Shown here piece by piece: positions 1-7,932 of a DNA stretch of 44,950 bases (its first letter is position 1; the number at the start of each line of letters is the position of its first letter). The translations under genes were made by a program, and so were the position numbers. Under the pieces are notes generated by a model. The model was not told the DNA's origin. It ran no database searches and was given only the letters and a program-made list of their open reading frames with translations. The stretch is taken from assembly GCA_005888315.1 (NCBI GenBank), contig VAWH01000048.1:10062-55011 (forward strand). Reading direction: 5' to 3'. This stretch comes from Actinomycetota bacterium. GTDB lineage: Bacteria; Actinomycetota; Thermoleophilia; Gaiellales; Gaiellaceae.

Positions 1-1071
1 AAGGAGCAGGTCTGGGCCGACAACGCCGCGACAAGCCCGTTCTTCGGCACCGTCTACGTTTGCTGGGCGTCGTTCCGCGGACAGGAAATCAGCCCGAATG
101 CGGTCCCGGCGCCGCTCATCGTCGCGGTCTCGCATGACGGCGGCGACACGTGGACGCAGCACCAGATTACGGCCGCCGCGAACAATGGCCAACGCAATCC
201 GACCGACGGCTGCACGGTCCGCACCGACAGCCACGGCGCCGCCTACGTGTTTGGGGTCGGAACCGTGTCAGCTCAGGGCCACCAGGCCTTCGAGTTGATG
301 TCGAAGTCAACCAACGGCGGCGCTAACTGGTCGCGTCCGGTCGCCGTCGCAGGTCCGGTTACCCAGCCCGGCGTGATCGACCCGAACCTCGGGCGGCCGG
401 TAATCGACGGTCTCGCGGGCGCGCGCAGCGATCTCGCTCCGGCTCCGAGCGTCGACATCGCGAACGGCGCACCGACGGGGGGCGACGCCACAGACCGGAT
501 CGTCATGACCTACGTCAGTGGGACGCTCGCCGCCCCACACGTGTACTTCACAGAGTCGACAAATCACGGCGCGAGCTGGTCGACGCCGCTACCGATCGAG
601 AGTGCCGGCGATCGCGGCTACTACACGGCGCCCTCGATCTCGCCAAACGGCACCGACGTGTACGTGGTCTACAACGCGTTCACCACGCCGTACCAGCCGA
701 CGACGGCCACGCCGCGGGCGCTCGTCGGCGTGGTGAAGCACGCAGACTCGTCCGTGAGCCCGGGCACTCCGACCGGAGCGTTCACCGAGCTGCACCGAAG
801 CCCGCCCGGTGATCCGCGTGGCTCGAGCCAGAACAACCTCGTCGGCGAGTTCCTCGGCGACTACGTCTACGCCGTGGCGACGAGGGCCTACGGGGCCGCG
901 GTCTGGAACGACACGCGAAACGCCGCGGACTGTCCTGCAATCGACGCCTGGCGGCAAGCACTCGCGACCGGCGACACGAGCGTTCCCAGGCCGGCGCCGC
1001 AGCAGCAGTGCCCGCCGACGTTCGGCAACAGCGACATCTTCGGCGGTAGCTACGCGGATCCCACTCCGTAG
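1..1071 (+). CDS. BNR/sialidase-like secreted or surface protein, 3' part
   Basis: The reading frame is open from base 1, so the gene starts outside the window; 356 residues are present. Asp-box (BNR) motifs of the type S-x-D-x-G-x-T-W recur: SHDGGDTW near residue 37, STNGGANW near 103 and STNHGASW near 186. These are the turn motifs of sialidase-fold beta-propellers. The end is rich in Gly, Asn and Pro and has no anchor. The family includes exo-alpha-sialidases and many non-enzymatic propellers. The catalytic Arg triad and Asp/Tyr/Glu cannot be judged from this fragment, so the activity is open. A hairpin terminator follows the TAG stop, so this gene probably ends its transcript. Confidence 0.75.
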   Translation, partial: KEQVWADNAATSPFFGTVYVCWASFRGQEISPNAVPAPLIVAVSHDGGDTWTQHQITAAANNGQRNPTDGCTVRTDSHGAAYVFGVGTVSAQGHQAFELMSKSTNGGANWSRPVAVAGPVTQPGVIDPNLGRPVIDGLAGARSDLAPAPSVDIANGAPTGGDATDRIVMTYVSGTLAAPHVYFTESTNHGASWSTPLPIESAGDRGYYTAPSISPNGTDVYVVYNAFTTPYQPTTATPRALVGVVKHADSSVSPGTPTGAFTELHRSPPGDPRGSSQNNLVGEFLGDYVYAVATRAYGAAVWNDTRNAADCPAIDAWRQALATGDTSVPRPAPQQQCPPTFGNSDIFGGSYADPTP

Positions 1072-1095
1072 CCGCTCGCTGAAGCGAAGCATCCA

Positions 1096-1120
1096 GAGGG
1101 GCGCCGTGAAGGCGCCCCTC
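1096..1120 (+). terminator. Hairpin terminator after the sialidase-like gene
   Basis: GAGGGGCGCC (1096-1105) and GGCGCCCCTC (1111-1120) form a perfect 10-bp stem with a GTGAA loop, followed by GTTCTT. It lies 24 bases after the stop. Confidence 0.7.
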
Positions 1121-1205
1121 GTTCTTCCACAAGCAGCACAGTCGACGTGACCGCACTAAATGGGCGGCCGCGCCTGCAAGCCGACGCGGCCGCCCTGTGG
1201 ATCGC

Positions 1206-1382
1206 CTAGCTGCCGACCGTCGCCGGAACCGCGAGCTCGGCGAGCCGGTCCTTCAGCCGCTCGAGCTCGACGGTGTGGGCTTCGAGCTCGGCGGGGGTGG
1301 CGCCGCGCTGCTTCAGGATCTCGCGCACCAACACCAGGCCCTTGATGTCCAGCAGCAGGTCGTCGATCTCGCGCCCGCTCAT
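1206..1382 (-). CDS. Small helical/coiled-coil protein of unknown function
   Basis: 58 residues starting MSGREIDDLLLDIKG and ending AVPATVGS. I chose the ATG at 1382 because AAGGGAGG lies just upstream of it; the longer frame runs through a repeat element. The sequence is almost wholly predicted helix with regular Leu/Glu/Arg spacing (LEAHTVELERLKDRLAEL), which fits a short coiled coil. It has no signal peptide, membrane segment or Cys. I do not recognise the family. It lies downstream of the exporter gene on the same strand, separated by a dispersed repeat copy, so co-transcription is uncertain. Confidence 0.65.
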   Translation of the reverse strand: MSGREIDDLLLDIKGLVLVREILKQRGATPAELEAHTVELERLKDRLAELAVPATVGS

Positions 1383-1426
1383 GGTCCAACCTCCCTTAGC
1401 ATCGCGGCCGTATCGGCCTTGCATGT

Positions 1427-1491
1427 CGGATTCAGCGGTCGCGCCGCCATGTCGGCGCGACCTCTTGGTCGGCATCGCAAGCGACGCCTCA
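1427..1491 (-). repeat. Dispersed two-hairpin repeat, copy 1
   Basis: Read on the minus strand, it starts TGAGGCGTCGCTTGC, where the first three bases are the stop codon of the exporter gene. GATGCCGACC follows, then a perfect 10-bp hairpin (arms 1437-1446 and 1453-1462) and a tail GCTGAATCCGA. The same architecture recurs at 18471, 25784 and 34880-35101. Confidence 0.8.
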
Positions 1492-2991
1492 TGCCGCCAG
1501 CTCCGCGGGGACGAGTTCGCCGTCGACGGTTTCCACCTCCGGCACCGCTGGGTTGGACTCGACGAGTACCGCCGCCGCAACGGCGCCGAGGGCCGCGACG
1601 GCCGCCAAGACGTAGAAGGCGATCGCGAAGCCGTGCGTCAGCGCTGCGCCGCCGAGCGGCGTGGCGCCCGTGTGAACGTCGACGTAACGAGTTGTGAAGG
1701 TGGTCGCGATCGTGGTCGCCGCGGCGACGCCGATCGCACCGCCGATCTGCTGGGTCGTGTTGATCAGGCCGGATGCGATGCCCGCATCAGCCTGGCGCAC
1801 GCCGGTCAGGCCGCCGATCGAGATCGGCACGAACGCCAGCGCGAGTCCAACGCCGCTGATCAGGAACGCCGGGAAGAGATCGCTGAAGTAGCTCCCGTGC
1901 ACCGGCAGCCTCGCGTAGAGCACGAGCGCGGCCGCCGAGAGCAGGAGCCCCGTCGTCAGCACGCGGCGGATTCCGATTCGCGTCACCAGCATCTGCGAGA
2001 CGGCCGAGAAGCTGATGATCGCGAGCGTCAAGGCGATGTAGGCGACGCCGGTCTTCAGCGCCGAGTAGTGCAGCACCTGCTGCATGTAGAGGGTGAGCAG
2101 GAAGAACTGTGAGAAGACCGCACCGCCCATCAGCAGGCCGGTGATGTTCGACGCCGTGAGCGTCCGCAGGCGAAAGATCCGCATTGGCAGCAGCGGCGCC
2201 TTCGAGCGAAACTCGATCGCGACGAACGCGCCGACCAGCGCGGCCGAAGCCGCGAGCAAGCCGAGCGTCTCCGCGGTGAGCCAGCCGTGCTCCGTGGCGC
2301 GGGTCATCGCGTAGACCAGCACCATCAGACCGGCGGTGATCGAAGCGGCGCCGGCAAAGTCGAAGGTTCGGTGCGCAAGATCGGCGCGGCTCTCACGGAG
2401 CAGCCACGGAGTGATCGCAAGGACAAGGATCCCGACGGGGATGTTGATGAAGAAGATCCACGACCAGCTCAGCGAGCTGGTCAGGGCGCCGCCGAGCAGG
2501 ACGCCGGCTGCACCGCCGCTGCCGGATGCCGCGCCCCAGATCCCGAGCGCGAGATTCCGCTCACGTCCTTCCCGAAAGGTCGTCGTCAGAATCGACAGAG
2601 CGGCCGGGGACAGCAGCGCTGCGCCCAGTCCCTGCAACGAGCGAAACGCGATCAGCGAACCCTCTGACCACGCGAGGCCGTCCAAGAGTGAGCTGACCGT
2701 GAACAGGGCGAGCCCGGCCATGAACAACCGCCTGCGGCCGAGCACGTCGGCGAGCCGGCCGCCGAGTAGGAGTACGCCGCCGAAGAAGATCGAGTACGCC
2801 GTGATCACCCACTGCAGACTTTCCTGCGAGAAGTGGAGATCGGTCTTGATCGACGGCAGGGCGACGTTCACGATCGCGATGTCGAGGACGACCATGAACT
2901 GTGCGGCGACGATCACCGCGAGGCCGAACCAGCGCCTGTTATCAGTTTCCTGCGCTTCGGCCGATACCTGTGCAACAATTTCCGAACTCAT
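1489..2991 (-). CDS. DHA2-family (EmrB/QacA) MFS multidrug exporter
   Basis: 500 residues, the usual length for 14-helix DHA2 transporters that export drugs by proton antiport. Helix 1 carries VVLDIAIVNVALPSI, the family motif in which the membrane Asp takes part in proton coupling. The loop between helices 2 and 3 has GGRLADVLGRRR, the MFS motif A. The central motif C region reads AALLSPAALSIL and GSGGAAGVLLGG. I chose the ATG at 2991 because GGGAGGG lies upstream. It is divergent from a MarR-type regulator 72 bases away, the common arrangement for a drug-responsive efflux pair. The substrate cannot be read from sequence. Its TGA stop is also the first codon of a dispersed repeat. Confidence 0.9.
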   Translation of the reverse strand: MSSEIVAQVSAEAQETDNRRWFGLAVIVAAQFMVVLDIAIVNVALPSIKTDLHFSQESLQWVITAYSIFFGGVLLLGGRLADVLGRRRLFMAGLALFTVSSLLDGLAWSEGSLIAFRSLQGLGAALLSPAALSILTTTFREGRERNLALGIWGAASGSGGAAGVLLGGALTSSLSWSWIFFINIPVGILVLAITPWLLRESRADLAHRTFDFAGAASITAGLMVLVYAMTRATEHGWLTAETLGLLAASAALVGAFVAIEFRSKAPLLPMRIFRLRTLTASNITGLLMGGAVFSQFFLLTLYMQQVLHYSALKTGVAYIALTLAIISFSAVSQMLVTRIGIRRVLTTGLLLSAAALVLYARLPVHGSYFSDLFPAFLISGVGLALAFVPISIGGLTGVRQADAGIASGLINTTQQIGGAIGVAAATTIATTFTTRYVDVHTGATPLGGAALTHGFAIAFYVLAAVAALGAVAAAVLVESNPAVPEVETVDGELVPAELAA

Positions 2992-3050
2992 TGATTGCCC
3001 TCCCAGATCGTTGACATATTCCACGATAACAGAAACCTACCGTTTGGTGC

Positions 3051-3056
3051 TACACT
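3051..3056 (+). promoter_or_regulatory. Putative -10 element of a leaderless marR-type gene
   Basis: TACACT fits TANNNT and ends 7 bases before the GTG start at 3064; no Shine-Dalgarno sequence is visible. This spacing is what a transcript starting at or near the GTG would need. Inference from pattern only. Confidence 0.4.
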
Positions 3057-3063
3057 AATTTTC

Positions 3064-3555
3064 GTGACCACTCAAGTAACCGAGCTTCCGACCCCTCCGT
3101 CCCGTGTCGCCAAGGAGCTGCTGGCGAACAGCGCTTTCCTGCTCAGCCGCCTTGGCTTCACCTTCAAGGCGCGTGCAGTGGCGGAGGTCGAGCAAGCGGG
3201 TTTCAGCCTTTACGATTACGGCGTCCTAGCGTTGCTCGGCGAGGAGACGCGCGAGACGCAGGCGACGATTGCTGACGCGCTTCGCCTCGACCGCAGTCAG
3301 CTGGTCGGGATCCTCGACTCCCTCGAGGAGCGCAGACTGGTCGAACGACACCGCGACCCAAGCGACCGCCGCCGGCACATCGTCAGCCTCACAACCGAGG
3401 GGCGGCGTCAGCTTGTAATCCTCCGGACGATCGTCACGCGCGTCGAGGACGAGCTACTGGCCCCGCTCGACGCCGACGGACGCAAGACGCTCCACAAGCT
3501 GCTTCTGCAGCTCGCGTGCTACCACGATCCGCGCTGCGACGTGCCCGAGGCCTAG
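3064..3555 (+). CDS. MarR-family transcriptional regulator
   Basis: 163 residues from GTG 3064; the frame extends further upstream but would then run through the divergent promoter region. The winged helix is clear: [23 protein letters not shown], then the recognition helix [21 protein letters not shown] and the wing [15 protein letters not shown], the MarR D-x-R-x(3) wing signature. N- and C-terminal helices would form the dimer interface. As it is divergent from a DHA2 exporter, it probably represses that gene and itself until a ligand binds. The effector is unknown. Confidence 0.88.
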   Translation: MTTQVTELPTPPSRVAKELLANSAFLLSRLGFTFKARAVAEVEQAGFSLYDYGVLALLGEETRETQATIADALRLDRSQLVGILDSLEERRLVERHRDPSDRRRHIVSLTTEGRRQLVILRTIVTRVEDELLAPLDADGRKTLHKLLLQLACYHDPRCDVPEA

Positions 3556-3571
3556 TAGCGGTCGCCTTCGG

Positions 3572-3602
3572 GATCGGCGCCTCGACAGGCGGGGCGCCGA
3601 TC
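3572..3602 (+). terminator. Hairpin terminator after the MarR-type gene
   Basis: GATCGGCGCC (3572-3581) and GGCGCCGATC (3593-3602) give a perfect 10-bp stem with an 11-base loop, followed by GTTTCT. Confidence 0.75.
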
Positions 3603-3655
3603 GTTTCTAACAACGCCGCGCTCTTCAGGTCTCACTTGTGGGGGCAAGGAAGAGT

Positions 3656-3673
3656 GTGGTACGAACGTACCAC
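3656..3673 (+). promoter_or_regulatory. Perfect palindromic operator upstream of the xylF-like operon
   Basis: GTGGTACGAACGTACCAC has two 8-base arms around an AA centre. It sits 28 bases before the TTG start and about 15 bases before the ribosome binding site AAGGAGGG. Size and place fit a LacI- or GntR-type repressor site. The half-sites resemble those at 9964 and 12069, but the spacing between them is wider (TGGT to ACCA separated by 8 rather than 4 bases), so a different regulator is likely. Confidence 0.6.
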
Positions 3674-3701
3674 CGGGTCTCACCAGCTAAGGAGGGCTAG
3701 T

Positions 3702-4778
3702 TTGAAGAACGTCTCCCACAAACTCGTGGCGACGCTCACCGCCGTCGGCCTCGTCGGCATCATCGCCGCCGCAGCCTCGACCGCGATCGCGAAGCCGACA
3801 GCGCGCAGCGCGTCTATCAAAGCGTGCGCGCTGCTACCGGACACGACATCGTCGACGCGCTACACGCTGTTCGATGCGCCATACCTGAAAGCTGCTTTCC
3901 GCAAGGCCCGCGTTGCCGCCACCGTGGTAAACGCGCACAACGACCCGCAGAAGCAGAAGTCGCAGGCCCAGCAGTGCCTTGCCCAGGGCGCGAAGGTGAT
4001 CCTGCTCGACCAGCTCGATCCGATCTCGGGCGCCTCGATCACGAACCTGGCGGTTTCTCGGCACGCCAAGGTCATCGACTACGACCGCCTCGTGGTGCAC
4101 AGCAAAGCTGCGTACTACGTGTCGTTCCAGAACCCCGTCGTCGGCAAGCTTCAGGCGAAGGGGCTCATCGCTGCGCTCAAGGCCAGGAACAAGTATTCAA
4201 AGCACCCCGTGATCGCCGAGCTCAACGGTGACATCAAGGACAACAACGCGAAGCTCTTCAAGCAGGGCTACGACTCGATCCTCCACCCGCTGTACAAGAG
4301 CGGAACGTTCAAGCTGGCAACCGCCGGCGATCAGTGGACCGAGTGGAGCGCGACGAAGGCTCGGACGATCTTCGACCAGATGCTCGCTCGCAACGCCAAC
4401 AAGATCGACGCCGTTCTCGCCGCCAATGACGGGCTCGCAGGCGCCGTGGTCGCGTCGCTAAAGGCCCATGGCCTGAAGTCGATTCCGCTCACGGGCCAAG
4501 ACGCAACGCCGACCGGCGTTCAATTCATCCTCGCCGGCTGGCAGAGCGGCACCGTCTACAAGTCTGTCCGCAGGGAGGCGAACGCGGCTGCAGCTGCCGC
4601 GATCGCGCTCGTCAAGGGCAAGAAAGTGCCCGGCGTTAACGGCAAGGTCAGCGGCACGAAGTCGATCCTGCTCACTCCGGTGTGGATCACGAAGGCGAAC
4701 TACAAGCTCCTCTTCCAGGAAGGCTTCCTGAAGAAGAGCCAGGTCTGCAACGGGGACTACGCGAAGTACTGCAAGTAG
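3702..4778 (+). CDS. xylF: Xylose-type sugar ABC transporter substrate-binding protein
   Basis: 358 residues from TTG 3702, chosen because AAGGAGGG lies 5 bases upstream and the signal peptide (MKNVSHKLVATLTAVGLVGI, then Ala-rich to about residue 35) begins there. The mature part is a type I periplasmic-binding fold. IDYDRLVVHSKAAYYVSFQN followed by VGKLQAKGLIAAL, and later IKDNNAKLFKQGYDSIL, resemble the matching stretches of XylF. A conserved DAVLAANDGLAGAVVASL hinge segment follows. There is no lipobox Cys, so anchoring is not by the usual lipoprotein route. It leads an operon with an ATPase and a permease. D-xylose is a family-based guess; other pentoses are possible. Confidence 0.88.
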   Translation: MKNVSHKLVATLTAVGLVGIIAAAASTAIAKPTARSASIKACALLPDTTSSTRYTLFDAPYLKAAFRKARVAATVVNAHNDPQKQKSQAQQCLAQGAKVILLDQLDPISGASITNLAVSRHAKVIDYDRLVVHSKAAYYVSFQNPVVGKLQAKGLIAALKARNKYSKHPVIAELNGDIKDNNAKLFKQGYDSILHPLYKSGTFKLATAGDQWTEWSATKARTIFDQMLARNANKIDAVLAANDGLAGAVVASLKAHGLKSIPLTGQDATPTGVQFILAGWQSGTVYKSVRREANAAAAAAIALVKGKKVPGVNGKVSGTKSILLTPVWITKANYKLLFQEGFLKKSQVCNGDYAKYCK

Positions 4779-4785
4779 AAGACGG

Positions 4786-4821
4786 CATGGCAGAGGCGCT
4801 CCTCGGAGCGCCTCTGCCATG
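4786..4821 (+). terminator. Strong intra-operon hairpin after the xylF-like gene
   Basis: CATGGCAGAGGCGCT (4786-4800) and AGCGCCTCTGCCATG (4807-4821) form a 15-bp perfect stem with a 6-base loop, 7 bases after the stop. No clear U-tract follows (GTAAAACC), and the next gene starts 14 bases later. It more likely protects the binding-protein mRNA end or partly terminates, so that more binding protein than transporter is made. Confidence 0.7.
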
Positions 4822-4835
4822 GTAAAACCCCGCTC

Positions 4836-5609
4836 GTGAACGGGACGCCGCGCGCGACCCTGGAGCTCCGCGGGGTCTCCAAGAACTTCGGATCGGTCCA
4901 GGCGCTTCGGGAGGTCGACTTCGAGGTACGCGACGGCGAGGTGATGGCGCTCGTCGGCGACAACGGCGCCGGGAAGTCAACGCTGATCAAGTGCGTCGCC
5001 GGCATCTACTCGATCGACGACGGTCAGATCCTGTTCGACGGCAAGCCCGTGACGATCCACGGCCCGAAAGACGCCGCGAAGCTGGGGATCGAGGTGGTCT
5101 ACCAGGATCTCGCACTCTGCGACAACCTCGACGTCGTCCAGAACATGTATCTCGGCCGCGAGGCGCGCGATCCCATTTTCCGGCTGCGAGAAGCGCCGAT
5201 GGAGCAGCGGACGGCGGAGACGCTGAAGTCGCTCTCGGTGACGACGATTCGCTCGGTTCGCCAACCGGTCGCGACGCTCTCCGGCGGCCAGCGGCAATCT
5301 ATTGCGGTCGCGCGGGCAGTGTTGTGGAACAACCGGGTCGTGTTTCTCGATGAGCCCACCGCCGCGCTCGGCGTGGCGCAGACGCGGCAGGTGCTCGACC
5401 TCGTCACGCGGCTTGCGGAGCAGGGCCTCGCAGTCGTGCTGGTCTCTCACAACCTCGTGGATGTTTTCGAGGTCGCGACCCGGATCAGCGTCCTGCGACT
5501 CGGGCGGAATGTCGGCGTTTACGAGAAGGGCAAGACGAACCAGCAGGAGATCGTCGAGGCGATCACGTTCGGCACGCCCGCTGCCGAGGAACCCGGGGTC
5601 GTGGCGTGA
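4836..5609 (+). CDS. Sugar ABC transporter ATP-binding protein, single-domain XylG/FrcA type
   Basis: 257 residues from GTG 4836. Walker A is GDNGAGKST (about residues 42-50), the Q-loop is VVYQDLALCDNL, the signature is LSGGQRQSIAVARA, Walker B is VVFLDEPTAALG, and the H-loop is LVSHNL. XylG, RbsA and MglA are about 500 residues with two ATPase domains. This one has a single domain, like FrcA-type proteins, so it should act as a homodimer. It overlaps the permease gene by 4 bases (GTGA) and would power uptake of the sugar bound by the upstream binding protein. Confidence 0.9.
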   Translation: MNGTPRATLELRGVSKNFGSVQALREVDFEVRDGEVMALVGDNGAGKSTLIKCVAGIYSIDDGQILFDGKPVTIHGPKDAAKLGIEVVYQDLALCDNLDVVQNMYLGREARDPIFRLREAPMEQRTAETLKSLSVTTIRSVRQPVATLSGGQRQSIAVARAVLWNNRVVFLDEPTAALGVAQTRQVLDLVTRLAEQGLAVVLVSHNLVDVFEVATRISVLRLGRNVGVYEKGKTNQQEIVEAITFGTPAAEEPGVVA

Positions 5610-6850
5610 GCTCGGCCGCGCCGGCCGAGATCCAGGCAGCCGCCGAAGACCAGGACAGCATCGCCGCGATCGTTCGCGCCCGCTGGGCAGCGATCAGGTC
5701 AGGCGACGTCGGCAGCCTGCCGGTGATCATCGGAATCGTCGCGATCACGCTCTTCTTCAGCTCGAAGACGAGCATCTTCTTTACCGCCGTCAACTTCCAG
5801 AACCTGATCGGGCAGATGGCCGGCCCGACGGTGATCGCGATCGGAGTCGTGTTCGTGCTGCTGATCGGCGAGATCGACCTCTCGATCGGCTTTCTCAGCG
5901 GCCTCGCGGGCGTCGCCGTCGCCTATTACCAGCAGGCGGGGACCGGCCACGACTATCCCGGTCTCATCGCGCTCGCGCTCGCGATCCTGACCGGCATCGT
6001 GGTCGGGTTCACGCAGGGGTCGATCGTCGCGTTCATCGGCGTTCCCTCCTTCGTAGTCACGCTCGCCGGCCTGCTCATCTGCCAGGGCCTGATCCTGAAG
6101 ATTCTCGGCACGGAGGGCGTGATCGGAATCCAGGACAAGCAGATCAACGACATCGCGAACTACGTCCTCTCGCCGAACACCGGCTGGGCGGTCGCGATCA
6201 TCTTCACGGTCATGCTTGCGGCCGCGGCCTTCGGCTCCTACTTCAACCGCAGGCGGGCAGGCCTCCCAACCGGGAACGTCGTTCTCACCGTCGTCAGGGT
6301 CGCATTCTTCGCGGGCCTGGCCTTCGCTGCCGTCCACGTCTGCAACCAGGCGCAGCCTCGACCGGGTGTGCCGCTCGTCGGACTGATCGTCGTCTTCCTC
6401 GTCGTGCTCGCGGGATACGTCGCCGGCAGGACGACTTTCGGCCGCCACGTCTACGCGGTTGGCGGCAACGCCGAGGCTGCCCGGCGCGCGGGGATCAACG
6501 TCAAGCTGATCCGGATCCTCGTCTTCATGATCTCCGGTGCGATGGCCGCAATGGGAGGCGTCATCCTCGCCTCCCGCCTCAACGGCATCAGTCTCGAAAG
6601 CGCCGGTGGCGGCACAATCCTGCTCGACTCGATCTCGGCGGCCGTGATCGGCGGGGTCAGCCTCTTCGGCGGCCGCGGCCGGGTCAGCGGCGCCCTCTTC
6701 GGCGGCTTGATCATCGGCATGATCGCGAATGGCATCGATCTCGTCGGCTACACCGACGCCATCAAGCTGATCACCACCGGCGCGATCCTGCTCGCCGCAG
6801 TCACGCTCGACACGGTGCTGCGGCGCCGCCAGGCCGCTGCCGGGCGCTAG
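5606..6850 (+). CDS. xylH: Sugar ABC transporter permease, XylH-like
   Basis: 414 residues from GTG 5606. An N-terminal cytoplasmic stretch of about 30 residues precedes around ten to twelve hydrophobic segments. GEIDLSIGFLSGLAGV (about residue 91) is the signature of BPD_transp_2 permeases, and AVGGNAEAARRAGINVKLIRI (from residue 287) is the cytoplasmic EAA-like loop that contacts the ATPase. The C-terminal half reads ISAAVIGGVSLFGGRGRVSGALFGGLIIG, typical of the family. The length matches XylH rather than the shorter RbsC. It converges on the SIS gene with only 8 bases between stops and no visible terminator. Confidence 0.9.
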   Translation: MSSAAPAEIQAAAEDQDSIAAIVRARWAAIRSGDVGSLPVIIGIVAITLFFSSKTSIFFTAVNFQNLIGQMAGPTVIAIGVVFVLLIGEIDLSIGFLSGLAGVAVAYYQQAGTGHDYPGLIALALAILTGIVVGFTQGSIVAFIGVPSFVVTLAGLLICQGLILKILGTEGVIGIQDKQINDIANYVLSPNTGWAVAIIFTVMLAAAAFGSYFNRRRAGLPTGNVVLTVVRVAFFAGLAFAAVHVCNQAQPRPGVPLVGLIVVFLVVLAGYVAGRTTFGRHVYAVGGNAEAARRAGINVKLIRILVFMISGAMAAMGGVILASRLNGISLESAGGGTILLDSISAAVIGGVSLFGGRGRVSGALFGGLIIGMIANGIDLVGYTDAIKLITTGAILLAAVTLDTVLRRRQAAAGR

Positions 6851-6858
6851 CGCTCCCG

Positions 6859-7932
6859 TCAGCGGGCGATTGTCACCTTGTTGAGGCCTTCCGGCCGATC
6901 GGCGTCGAAACCCTTCGTCTGAGACAACGCGGCGGCGAAAAGCTGTCCGGGAACGACCGAGAGCAGCGGCGCCAGCAGCGGCGTCGGCGCGGCGGGAACG
7001 GGCAGAACGTACGGCGCGTCGATCTCGTCCGCGGCGCTGCCGGAGGCGACGATCGTCGCTCCGGCATCCCTGACACGGGCCGCAGCCTCGACCACCGCCG
7101 GAAGGCTCGCGTCACGCGAGGCGATCGTCCAGACCGGAAACAACGAGTCGAGCGCGGCAACCGGCCCGTGCGCGAGGCTGGTCGCCGTCAACGGCTCGGC
7201 GGCGATGCGACACGTCTCGGTCAGCTTGAGCGCCACCTCGCGGGCGGTCGCGAACTCGAGGCCGCGGCCGATCGCGTACATCCGGCCGACATAGGCGAAG
7301 GACGCGGCGACCGGCCGAACGTCGGCCTCCAGGTTCGATAGGGATCGGGAGAGGAGCTCCGCGGTCGCGCGAAGGGCCTCGGCAAGCTCGACACCGCGGC
7401 CTGCGATGCCGCCTGCAAGCAGGGCAAGGGCAGCCAACTGATTGACGTAGGTCTTCGTCGCCGCGACCGCCGACTCCGCTCCGGCCGCGAGCGGGAGTGT
7501 CGCGTCGGCCGCCTGCTCGAGCTCGCTCCCGGGTTCGTTCGTAAGGGCGACCGTGAAGGCGCCGCGGGATCGTGCCCGCTCGACGTATTCGACGACGTCC
7601 GGCGTCCGGCCGGATTGCGAGAGGGCGAGGACGACAGATGCTGAGAAGTCGAGAGCCGCGTCGTAGTAGACGCTGAGCGAGATCGAGTCGCGCATCGCCG
7701 TCAGGTGCGGGACGAGCCCAAACGCGTAGACGCCGTACGTGGCTGCGTTGTCCGAAGAACCATGGCCGACGAACCTGATCAGCGCGGGCGCTCGCTCTGC
7801 GATCGCGTGGGCGAGCGCGGCGTACTCGCGTTCGTGCTCGAGCAGGCCGAGCAGCGCCTCCGGCTGCTGGTGGATCTCGCGCGCAAAGAGCTCGCCAGGG
7901 AAGTGCGGTACTCCGTCGCTAGGCGACAACAC
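6859..7932 (-). CDS. SIS-domain amino-sugar-6-phosphate isomerase/deaminase (NagB-II/AgaS-like)
   Basis: 357 residues with two SIS domains, like the isomerase half of GlmS but without the N-terminal glutaminase, so it cannot make glucosamine-6-phosphate from glutamine. Domain 1 has FVGHGSSDNAA and ALSQSGRTPDVVEYVE; domain 2 has AIGRGLEFATAREVALKLTE. The C-terminus FDADRPEGLNKVTIAR matches the GlmS-type tail that closes over the sugar phosphate. Next to nagA the likely reaction is glucosamine-6-P to fructose-6-P plus ammonia (NagB-II); a related ketohexosamine deaminase is possible. The GTG start at 7932 overlaps the end of nagA by 14 bases, so the two are translationally coupled. Confidence 0.85.
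   Translation of the reverse strand: MLSPSDGVPHFPGELFAREIHQQPEALLGLLEHEREYAALAHAIAERAPALIRFVGHGSSDNAATYGVYAFGLVPHLTAMRDSISLSVYYDAALDFSASVVLALSQSGRTPDVVEYVERARSRGAFTVALTNEPGSELEQAADATLPLAAGAESAVAATKTYVNQLAALALLAGGIAGRGVELAEALRATAELLSRSLSNLEADVRPVAASFAYVGRMYAIGRGLEFATAREVALKLTETCRIAAEPLTATSLAHGPVAALDSLFPVWTIASRDASLPAVVEAAARVRDAGATIVASGSAADEIDAPYVLPVPAAPTPLLAPLLSVVPGQLFAAALSQTKGFDADRPEGLNKVTIAR

Noticed and set aside
3011-3016. TTGACA as a -35 for the MarR-type gene
   Set aside because: It lies 34 bases before the only good -10 (TACACT at 3051), far outside normal spacing.
5302-7341. 679-residue Arg-rich open frame
   Set aside because: It lies out of frame over the ATPase, permease and SIS genes; composition is that of a high-GC shadow frame.
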